From NCBI GenBank assembly GCA_944989445.1, contig CALYLW010000491.1, forward strand, positions 1 to 64,000: a DNA stretch of 64,000 nucleotides. The letters are read 5' to 3'. Under the pieces are notes generated by a model that saw only the letters and a program-made list of their open reading frames with translations, was not told the DNA's origin and searched no databases. This DNA is from Ampullaceana balthica (taxonomy: Eukaryota; Mollusca; Gastropoda; Lymnaeidae). Position numbers and translations under genes: made by a program. Positions 46,154 to 58,100 of this stretch are shown here, piece after piece. Every line of letters begins with the position of its first letter. Position 1 is the first letter of the stretch.

Positions 46154-49100
46154 GTGAGATTGTGGGGCTGAAGTGATACGGGAGGGAACGGATGATACAA
46201 GGTCGATGGATAATATAACGGACAAAGATGAGACAGGGGGAACTGATGAGACAATGGATACAGGTGGGACATTGGGCAGTGGTGAGACAATGTATACCGA
46301 TGGGACATTGGGCAGTTGTAAAACAATATATAGCGATGAGACATAGGGCAGAGGTGAGCAATGTTCCCTTTAAGCTGCGCGGCTGCGCAGACTTCTGACA
46401 GATGTCGCGCAGCAGTTTAGAACAACCGAGCGAGCAGCAAAATTTGTAAAAAAAATATCGCACGAAAATGGGATGCTGTGCAACTTTGCAAACGAGTCTT
46501 TTTACTTTGCACACGGGCCAATGGACCTTTAGGAACATTGGTGATGAGACAATGTATATGGATGAGACAATGGGCAGTGGCTAGGCAATAGGAAGTATCA
46601 AGTTGGGGATGTGGGGAATTGTAAATCAATTTATAACCTCTCATTGTATAAAGGTTCGACTGTGACTTTTTTATATGATTCTCTGTTTAATTCATTCCCT
46701 TCAGTATGTCATAAAGATATTTACGCAAATTATAGGTAGCCGTAAGTGAAAAAGGAAATTTAGTGTTAAATACCCGACACATTAATGTGAAATTTAATTA
46801 CCGTATATACTCGTTCTATAGCCCGTTCGTTTAAGCCGACCCCCCCCACACACACACACACACACTTTTGGAAGAGAAAAGTATTAAAAGTGTATAACTC
46901 GCTCGCAAGCCGACCCCCCACCCCCAACCTAAAAAATTAAAATAAATAAAATAAAATAATAGGTCAGCTTAAACAAAATGGTAAAAAAAATTTAACTACA
47001 AGCTAAATCGGTCTTTATTATTGTTTATTTTGTACAGCCTATCTTTGTCTTTGTGCTCTTTGATGGGCAAGAGTTACCAGTATTTTTAAAAAAAATTCAT
47101 TGGTAGACAGGGACGAAAGCGCGTACATTAATAAGCGTTGTTGAAAACAAAATTTGTAAAGCAATTTATTAAAACGTTCACAAAAATAAATAAAATGATT
47201 AAATAAGGTAAGTGAAGATGTTTAATACTTTATTATAGCTTCCGGCAGAGCAGTCGAATCTTGTAGAATGTAGAAAAGGACCTTGATTATCTACAATAAC
47301 AACACCGATATTCAATACCCATGCGGAAATACGTTAATGAGCCGCTCGTAAGCCGACCCCCCCCCCAACTTTCCCCCTAGATTTTGTCCAAAAAATTCGG
47401 CTTGCCAACGAGTATATACGGTAAATTTAAGTAGTGAAATAACCTATTAATGTGACACGTTTTAGAGAAGTACATTGTGGGGTTTAATAACTTTTTTTGT
47501 GACAGATGTTTTTACTGTAGATGTGCTGGTTAAGGTGTGTTGGCGTGTTGTTTTATGAGTGAGATACTGTAGTTGTTTGCTGAGCCCGTCCTTGTGTGTT
47601 AGCGAGATGATTGTGCTGGTTGGGGTATTTGGATTTTAGACTTGATTGCGATGCTTTGACATAATAATACGATGAGGTGTGCATGTTCATGTTCGGCTTG
47701 AAATGCCCCTGTTAGATATGAGGTGCATGGCTGAATATAATCGGAATCGTGCCAGATTGGTATTATCAATTTAACCAATTAGGCTTCATGCGTGTCTACT
47801 TGTAGAATGTCTGTACAAAACACTCATTATGTAATGTTGAATATCCACTCTGGTAGCACTGGTAGTGTTTTTTTAGCTTGATTATAAAATTTGGATGTCT
47901 ATCCAATGCAGATTGGTCAGGAAGAATTGGCTCTTTATTTATTAAATAAACATTTGCTGTATAATGTTTACCGACTATACATTATACTATTGTCATATAC
48001 TGGCTTTCTATGCCAAACAATATTTGAAATGTAACATTGGATTACTTTTCAATGCACTCTGGATATGTAGAACTGGTTTTCTATACTAAACATACACGTT
48101 GCAAAGGTGATATTTGATGTCTTAACTATACAAATTTGAAAAACATATTGGATATCTTTATTGTACACATGGGAAATGTAATATCGGATGGCTTAACATT
48201 GCACACTGATCACGTCGTACTTGCTTTCTATTGTACAAAATACGCATTGGAGAGGTAATACTGAATGGGTTTATTATACACACTAAAAAGGTAATATTGG
48301 GTAGGTTTACATTACATATTGGGAAGTATTAAACATTTCTTTACAACACAATTAGGCAGAGGCGTAGCTGGGTTATTTAAAGCCTCGGGGAACAAATAAA
48401 AAATTGGCGTCCACCCACCCCCTTCTCCTTTTAATTAATATCTCACACTCGTTTACTTATAATGAGATGTTCTCATTTTGTCGCTCAGCGAATATGTCTC
48501 GCCCCAACCCCCCCCCACACACACACCACCCTTCGCAGAGCCTCTGAAACTAGGAAGATGATACTGGATATATTTACAATACACATTGGCTATGTACCGT
48601 TGGGTGTCTGTTCTATACACTGTGCTGTGTCTAGACTGTCTCTGGAATTTGACAATGCTTTACAAGAAACAATTAAACAAATGCCATAACATAGTCTGCA
48701 TGGCTAAATTTTTCTTGGTGAAAAACGGTGCTGCATGGTCTTGCATGTACGTCGGGATATATTTTGCTTTTTACGCCAGTATTGTCCGTAGCTGCTTTCA
48801 AAACAATTAAAATGGCGCATCGACAGCCTATAACACATACTTGATTTTAAACAAAATTAATATATAACCAATAAATATAAATTTACACATGTGTGGGTAT
48901 AATTGATTATTTTGATTCATCATATTTAATTAATAAGACTACAAATTGTAAGTTGATTGATATTATAATCGCAAAATTATGATATTGATAAATCAATTGT
49001 TCAAGTTTACGACCGCGAGCCACTTAACAATAACAATACTTTTTAACTATACGATGTTAGAAGCTGGGGAAATAACTCGTTGACGTAGTTTCCCCGATCG

Positions 49101-52100
49101 ACTAGGGGCATATCGTGATGAAATTAACCAAACAATTAACCTTTCCCCTCTGTTTGTAGGTATCCTTGTGTCAACAACAGACAACAGTCCTTTACCGCAG
49201 GCGTTGACATTTAGGAAAGTTTACTGACATTAAAGGAATTGCACGAATGTCACAACACGTGTTTTCAGCTGAGTTATTTGCACACTAATTGCGAAAAAAT
49301 GAAGTCAGGTTTCTTTTATGGGAAAATCTCTTAAATTTTGTCCTATACATCTACGGAAGTGTTTTAATATGGTAGGTGCGTAAATAAGTGTTGTCTTCCT
49401 TTAACACGTTATTCAAAAAGGTTTTAAATGTGAGATTGAAACAAACATTTGGATTGGATACAGTTTTTACTGGCCATAAAGACGTTTAAACAGAGATGAT
49501 AGATCACCACCTTTACGTTTATACAAATATAAGAAGAGATAAGTTATTTGTTCTTGGGGTGAGGACTTGCGATCGTACTCACACCCATTTACATGTAATA
49601 AATACTGCTTTAGATTAATATAGTATATAGTAATAGCTAAATAACAGGATCAGTAATGGGCACTGCAGGTTTTGTCGTAGAGATCGTTGTTGATAATCCT
49701 GTGAGTAAGGATTCATCCAACAAAATGTGAGACATTGTATGATAGCCTGAAAAGTCACATCAAACATATCAGTGGACTAAACTATTTTTTTTTAAAAAGT
49801 GTTAACCTTCAATCCGTACCCCAAATCCTGTTATTATTTTTTAGACACACAGACATTAATAATAATTATTTATCACATGAACGAAGGTTAAAATCTTTTC
49901 TCCCCAAAAAATTAAAAATGAAATATTTATTTAGGTAACTATTTACTTCATGATTAAATTTAAGTGATCTGATCCTGGATGGGCATTAAAGGGACGGGGT
50001 GGGGTGCTTAGAATAAATAGAATTGACGTGGGTTTTCGTCGTGCCAGAAAACTTCAGTCCCGATTTACCCCGTATCACCTAAGCTCAGCTTGAGATATCC
50101 CTGTTGGGTATATTACGTGGCCAGAATCCTACCTGGTTGGTCCTAGCAATTTAAGCAATTAGACTTCAGGCGTGCCTGCTTGTAGAACATCTGTACAACA
50201 TACTCATTGAGTTGGTGTTCAATTGTACACGTTTTTTTTTGTTTAACGAGCGGTTCTAAAACGTTAATCAGTGACTCCAGCGGGATCGGCCGAAGTAAAA
50301 CAATTGAAAATTTCCCGTAAGTTTGTGTCCCTCGTGCTTCAGTCGTTATAATTTAAAACAACGGCGCCCTGTCGGGGGGGGGGTCTTCTGCCGCCAACCC
50401 ACCATCAACAACCGCTGTTGAAATTATATTCATTTTCCTCCCCAGAAAAAGCTCCCCTCCTGTGCTCGAGCCGTCTCGCCCTGTCCATCATATCATGCCT
50501 GGGCTTCATCAACGTGTACGCCCTGCGGGTCAACATGAGTGTGGCGATCGTCTGCATGATCAATCAGACGGCGCTCGCGGAGCTCAGGGGGGCCCAGGGC
50601 GGTGACGTCACCAATGTCTCCGCTGTCCCCCTGCGGCCCAGCACCTGCCATGGGGAGGGCATCGTGGTCAATGCTAGCTCGGCCGCTGCGGCAGAGGTGA
50701 GGAAGCAGGCAGGGCAAGATGAAGCCCGTTTGTCAAAATGTTTATACCCAGGACGATTAGGAGAAGTTAATTTTTCACATGTTGTTAAATTTTGACGAAA
50801 TGTGGAATTACGGAGAAATTTAATCAGGCGGTTTACAAAAATATTTCTGGAACTGTCAATGAGTTATTTTATTGGATTTTTAAAATGAATATTTGAATGG
50901 ATTTAATGAATTATTTTAACAATTAAACAGCCTTCAATAACCAATTATTTATTCCACCCAAAAGCATCGAAAAATTATGTATCTTCCAAGAAAAATGACA
51001 AGATTTAAAGAATTGGGTTTAATAACTTTAACCTCATGCAGTTTGTAGCAGTTTGTACAAAACATATATGATTGCATTATTTCAAAAGATAAAAGTATGA
51101 AATTTTAAAAATCCCTTTAAAACAACCAAGTTCACTTAATGTGTTACAATTTGAAAAGTATTTATAGACACAATGTTTTGAGTTAGAAAATTTATCACAA
51201 CAGATTATACTTTTTTTTTGTTTTGTTTTTTTTAATTATTAATTTTTTGTTTGTTTCCAGGATGGAGAATTTCCGTGGCCCAAAGAAATTCAAGGTCTCG
51301 TGCTGGGCTCTTTCTATTGGGGGTACCTAACAACGCAGGTTCTGGGAGGGTGGCTGTCTCAGAGGTATGTTGGTCAGTTAATTACTTGATAATTACTTGA
51401 TAGCTCAAAGCTACAACATCAGAGATGAATGACATACTAGATATTTCAATGGAGCGCTAAACGTGGTATCATTTCTCAATTATCCTGCACACACCCTAAA
51501 GCCTCTTCTCCCCACCCTGACCAAAGAATACAAAGATTACTAGACTTAATGAGACTGGATTTAAATCATTTGATCATAAATTAGTTTTTGTAAGTTCGTA
51601 TCTGTATATCTATAACTTTTTGAAGGTCCGCTTTCTTATTCGTGTTCAATTGATCGTTGCTATGTGCTCTTGTCCGTCTCTCTTAGTCTGCGCAGCACCA
51701 CTTTTATATATGAGAACATAAACTGACAGGTCTCTGAGCGAGTTCTTTCTGTCTACCCATTGCACAGGTTCGGAGGAAAGCGTGTGTACGGCTGGTCCAT
51801 GTTCGTGTGCGCCGCCGTGACGCTCCTGATGCCGGTGGCCGCCCGATTGCACTACGTGGCTCTGATAGTGACCCGGATCATAGCAGGCGTCTGTCAGGTG
51901 GGTTGCTAGATCTGATAGTCACCCGGATCATAGCAGGCGTCTGTCAGGTGGGTTGCTAGATCTGATAGTCACCCAGATCATAGCAGGCGTCTGTCAGGTG
52001 GGTTGCTAGATCTGATAGTCACCCAGATCATAGCAGGCGTCTGTCAGGTGGGTTGCTAGATCTGATAGTCACCCAGATCATAACAGGCGTCTGTCAGGGG

Positions 52101-55100
52101 GGTTGCTAGCTCTGATAGTCACCCAGATCATAGCAGGCGTTTGTCAGGTGTTATTTAGTGTCGGCATGTTCGGTAATTCTTTCATTCGTATGTTTCATAA
52201 TGAACAGAGTATTGGTCGCGGGCCCTTGAGAAATTGAAGAAGAAGGAATAGAAGAAGATGAAGAAGAAGCAGAAGAGGGTTATCGAGTCTTCGACACGTG
52301 CATCTTTGTTGACATATCACGTTCTTTCGGTTGCAATAAACTGCCATTGTTTTTGTTTTTGTTTTTTGGATTTCATCAGGGTGTTGTCTGGCCCGCAATG
52401 GCTGTTTTGTGGGCAAGGTGGGCCCCGCCTCTAGAAAAGGGAATGCTCTGTAGCCTTTGTTATGCAGGTGAGTCCGAGTTCAAAAGAGGGACGCACGGTA
52501 ACATTAAGTGTATGCAAGCGCACCGAGCTTTTGTGTTTGCGACCCCTTAGTACTACTGCCTTACGTTTGGAAAGTTGAACTAGATGGCTATTTAAAATTG
52601 TTGAATCATAACATTAAATTGTGTTTGAGTGTGTATTTGTGTTTTAACTTTGGGAAATGGATAAGAAGGGACATTCAGTTGTTTTTTTAAAATAAAAATG
52701 TCATTTAATTTCCTTGCTTTAGCCACAATTAAGCCTCTACTTAATTCAGTATTTCTTTCTTTGATTTTTTTTCTATATTTGAGTAACTCTAGTAGTGTTA
52801 CAGATTATTGCATATTTGAGAAAACCTAGTTTATTTCTAATTTCTTTTACGGACTTGGCGCTTGGTGGTGCTGTATTCTCTCTGGCGTTTAATTGAATTT
52901 CTACGGTCGTGACTGTGACCAGTATAAGAATGTCCAATCCAATCCTAAACGGTCTAGTACACTAAATATAAACTTCCATTCTCTTAGCAATGTGAACAAT
53001 TGAAAAGTTGTAATTATAATTGTGATATTTGGTACAGAGCAAACCAAACTATGAAATTTCTTGACATTGTTTCGTTTGTTTTCTCTTTTCAGGATCCCAG
53101 ATTGGCAACGTTTTAACCTTTCCCATAGCCGCTGCCTTGTGTGAGAACGGGTTTGACAACGGCTGGCCATCTGTCTTCTACGTGCTGGGTTAGCTGACAA
53201 ATTTTCACACCAGTCTGCCGTAGGAGAAATGTGTGGGGGTGGGGTGGACCTTGGGACTTTATATAACAGTGCACTACTGTCCTGGATTTTTTTTTCTCCT
53301 TAAATGTTGAAACTGAACGCTGCTGTCAAAGATTAATTGATTCCTCTAACAAAACCGATCTTTGTCTTCAGAGACTTCTGCTTGCCCCTGATTAATGCGA
53401 GAAAAGAAGTCCAAGATTTTTTGCCTACCCTTGATAAAAGCTAAATAACTCTCCATGACTTCTGCTCTCCTTGATTAAAGCTAAATAGCTGTCCAAGACA
53501 TCTGCTTGCCCTTTATTGAAGCTAAAGAGCTGTCCAAGTCTTCTACCTACCCTTGATAAAAGCTAAATAGTTGTCCCAGACTTCTGCTCACCATTGTTTA
53601 GCTGTGCTAGACATCTGATTGTCCCTAATCATAGTGGGGGGGGATTTTTTGCGCTTTCTGCTTGCAACTGATTAAACCGACATAAGACGCCAGAATGTTC
53701 TCGTTGCTCTTGATGACACCGAACGTGCCGTACGAGGTTTGTGTTCAAACACATTTTAGGGTTGCGGGACGGCGGTGACAGTTCGATAACACTTTGGGGT
53801 AATCTGGTTGAGGGGTGGGGTGGATTCGTTGAGCTGTTCAATGTCATCGATGCATCCATCTCGTTCGTATTTTCAAAATAATCAATGATAAACATATTTA
53901 ACGTTATATAAAACTGATTTTTTCAAAGTGAAATTTGACAACATACTTTTTTTTTATTATGGATCCGTTACATTTCTGTATTTCACATTGTCAATTACCT
54001 CACAACCAGCCCTATTTTGACCTATTCCGTAATTTCGTTTTAAAAATATTTTTGACAATTGCTGTCTTAAATTTCACGACCTAAAACTAGAGCATCTCTG
54101 TTTAATTTGAGTAATCTGTCATGTCTTGACCAATCTTTGGTCTCCAAAATTGGCCGTCTGGGTTAAAGCCTCCACGTCTGCTTTATTCCCTTGACGTGTT
54201 TTTAAATAAAAGATCGCCATCCAAAACACATGTTAATAATGAAATAGTGCCACAAATATGTGCTTTACTCTTCCATACCCATCTTTCTCTCATCCGTGTA
54301 TACATGTGAATGAAGATCACGGATTAGTTAGAGAACATTTCTTTTTTAAAAATTACATATTTATTCTGTTTATGGTCATCGAGTTTAAATTTAGAAGTAT
54401 TCGATTCAATGGTGACATCCAACCGCGTATTGAACTGTTGTAGCCAGCTAATCCTGACTCATATTGACATATGTTAAACAAAGGGTTAGACCCGCGAATT
54501 CGAACTCCTTGTTCCGTTAAGAAAGTTGTACAGCAAATACTCTGTTGATTGAGACTCGGTACGGTTCACTCACAAACAAGGGCTTTGATTGGTCAGTCTC
54601 ACAGCTGAAGGGAGCCAATCACGATGTAGAAGGTTATGCAAATGACTCACATTTTGTCTTTACAAAAATCCACTCCTTCAGACCCCCCCCCTCCCCCACC
54701 CGAAACATTTATCATAGGAGAGGTGAGACTAGATGCAGGAGAATCCTGATTCTCAAAATGTCTGGTCTAACTTTAAGCGAGAATTCATTGAGTAGGCATT
54801 AAAGCAACGTTCAAGGTTGGCCGTTTCTGTCCAATGTTCACGTTTAAAATATATACATTTTAAGGCAGTGTAATTTCAAATTGTTCCAGAGAAAACTAAT
54901 TCTACCACAAAATTCCCAAGAGCATCTTATAAAAAGTGTAATTGATTTAAAAATCAAGAGTCCGGATTTTTCTATAGCCCTTTGACAAAGCCAGAATTCA
55001 ATTATTCTTAGTTATAACCTCAGGTAAAAGCTTTTCATTCCAATTTAATTATGTATGTCCTGACTTAGCTGCTTTCTGAAGGCAAGCTGATCAGTGGTGA

Positions 55101-58100
55101 CCTACTTTACTAATGTTTACATAAATTAATGTAAAAACATCTTTTTATTATTTAATGTCATACGCTTTGTTATTTATAACGTCTTTGTCGTAGCGCTCCA
55201 CTGCGAGTACATCAATGTGAAAGGAAGCTTGTTGATTGTGAATGCATGGCTTAACTTTTTCCTTTATAAGCACATCCGAATTTCTATCGAGCATGACTTA
55301 AATGAAGTCGCGAGATTAGCTTGAAATCATTTCAGACAGCGATTATTGCATCTTCTGATGATACAAAACAAAACAAAAACTAAGTCACCAGTCACTTAAA
55401 ATAGCCATTAGGTATGGAGCTGATATAGTAAAAAAAAACAATAATCAAACAAAGCTTCACTAGACGAACTGACACGGTGGATTACAAAGAACGGGTGGTA
55501 CATTTCCTCTAATCTTTTCTGAAGGACTATGCCAATCAAATGTAGAAATATTTTAAGTGGGGATTAGGGTGGGTAAGCCTGGTCGTTCAGGAATGGGGAG
55601 TGGCAATGTTCTCTCCCCTGTAGTGTAGGTAAGCGTGACCGCGCCACTACATCCTTGTTCGAAGGTAGTTATATGATGAAATGATGCTCACCCCTTTAAA
55701 ATTATAATCACTTAGAGTTTTCCTAATTAATATTCAACAAAGAGTTTTCCTAATTACTACTCAGCAATGTTCAGCAATCACACTTTACAGCTTCCTTGAG
55801 TTGATAATAATGGTTCTTCGTTTTCGCCATGCAGTTGAGAGATGTTCTGTCAATGTTAGTCTGCGTTAAAATTAAGGGAATGTATCTCACGGTAAAACAA
55901 TCGCAAACAGCGTTTCGTTAAAATTGTTTTGTCCGCTTTTTAAAAAAAATCTTTCACCCCGAAAGTATTGGACTGCTTTAAAATATCGAGTTTATGCACA
56001 CACTATATTTAACTAAAGTGAAGCATCAATTTAACTGTGCTTAATATAGTGTTTACTACATGCATGTACTTATTGATACTTATATATGTTATTATCGTTA
56101 AACATAAGTTATATTAAGTAGTTGATTAACCCTTTCAAGCTGGTTGAGGTGGGGTGGGTGGGAGGAGTGTTGTAGGGTTGTCAAAAAATCCATTAAAAAT
56201 TAATTTTAATCGCTCTAAAATTAGCACTGTGTAATCTTCGAGAATGAAGTAAATGTCTTCAGCTCAAGTCGGTTGGGAAAACTTCATAAAAGACTTAGAA
56301 CCCCTGCTCTATAGTCCGTTACAACGTTAAAGACATTTTAGTTATCTTGTCCTTTTTAAGGAAGTTCAAGCGTCTTAGCTTTGTCCCGTGGCAATAAAAA
56401 GTCTAGACTTCCTCTAAGAAATTACACATTGTTTATGAAGGAGACGTGAAAAATTGAATGAAAGCTTTCCGTTGATGTACCCGTTTCAATGAAATTAGAT
56501 TTGATGTTTTGCCATCTCTTGGAATGATTCTCGCTTGTTAGGGAAATCAGATGTCCTTTCAGCGCCGTGAAAACCCGTCAGAGCATCATAAAGGCTTCCT
56601 GAAGGCTGATGATGTCCCCTTGAGGTCACGACCTTCGTCTTAAAGATAAGACCATATTCTATTTTATGCGTTGTTGTCATGAATCATTGAAGAAATTTTT
56701 TTAAAATGTATTTTGTTATCAACTATTCCACTCATGTGATGTTTGTTTAAAAGTAGATTTTACGATCGTTTCTTGGTGTTCATCTTGTATTTTCTGAGAA
56801 ACAGATCTAGGGTTTTCTCATCTAAATGAACCCATACCGCAAATGTGTGGTCTCACTAACCCGTCAAGTTGATTGTCCCTGTCCTTTCTGTCTCGCTCGC
56901 TAGTCACGTGGATTTCTCTCGGGGTTCCGAGAGTGGGCTGATGATTCCTTGGAAATGTCAGATCTAATTATAAGGAAGTTACATAAACGGCGTTCTTAAA
57001 TTTAAAAATAACAGCTTCGTGTGGGTGGAATTAGGTCGTTAACCATTGCTTTAAACAAATATCACCAGCCTAAATAAGTGTGGGGCATTCCAGGTCTCTT
57101 GGTATTCCCTTGCGTATCTGAGTTTTTCACTCATGGGAAATGTGGTCTATCTAAATAACAATCTTTTTGTTTTCAAAAACAAAACGAAAGAAAGAAACGG
57201 CACGCCAAGCATCCAAAATCTTTACAAGTTTAACAAATTTGGATACACACGTTCTTCACATTTGACGTTATGTATCAGACCCGCGTGTAGCGAATCTTTG
57301 ATCTTCATATCATATTGCGCTGCGGTTTTCTTGACACTTTGCGGCCTTGTGGCAAAGTCTCAGCGAATTGGATAATTTAATTTCCTTTGATTACTCTACG
57401 CTGTTCAAAATGTTAATCTAATAAGATTTTCAAGTCTTTCATAAGACTAGCCAGGGGGTATGCATAATAAAACATGCGATTACTCTTAGCTTAGAAAATA
57501 TAGGACACATCAATTAAAATCTCAGTTTTTATTTTAACCGTTAGATTTATATTTTTTAAAAAGTGGAGATTAAAGTAGGTTTAGCTACTTTATTATCGTC
57601 TCATGAAACATACGTTTGGCAACGGATCATTAAATTTGCAAATCGTATTACTAACATGTGACTGGACTTGGTTTTATAACATTTAAAGAAAACAACTATT
57701 CAACCAGAATATCAGGCGCCCGCCTATGTTTTTAGTGGGAGCGCCGATGAAAATTTCTGTTAAAATCTACATTTTAAAAGACCTACAGCAATAAATTAGT
57801 GACATGCAGGATATGATATATGTAGTATTCAGAATGGTCAATACACTAACTGGAGGATACTGAAGTTAAAGAAGAATATGTTGAACGTAATATTAAATAA
57901 AATATAAACTCTACTACAAGGCTTCAAAATAATAAACTTTTAAATATAATAATAATAACAATACTACTGATAGTAATAATAATTATTATTAGTAATAATA
58001 AAAAGTATATTATAAAAGTAGTAAAAATAAGTAGGTTAGCATTGCGTTCGTACTTTTTAAGGAGCGGAAATCTTTAGCAAAAAATTCTGTTTATTCTCTT

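Larger units (their letters stand above)
46154..50445 (+). other. Intron 1 of the SLC17-like gene
   Basis: A 4.3-kb intron holding a minisatellite with a small hAT-like insert (46210-46680), an inverted-repeat element (46798-47422), a degenerate tandem array with another small element (47900-48640) and two copies of one dispersed segment (47695-47850 and 50080-50235). Nothing recognisable lies in 48800-50080 apart from AT-rich sequence. Confidence 0.7.

Noticed and set aside
45838..46344. 168-codon minus-strand frame with repeated S-H-x-x-P-L-S-H pattern
   Set aside because: It is the translation of the minisatellite at 46210-46680 and runs antisense to exon 1.
50493..50717. Minus-strand frame
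   Set aside because: Exact antisense of SLC17 exon 2; a shadow of its codon composition.
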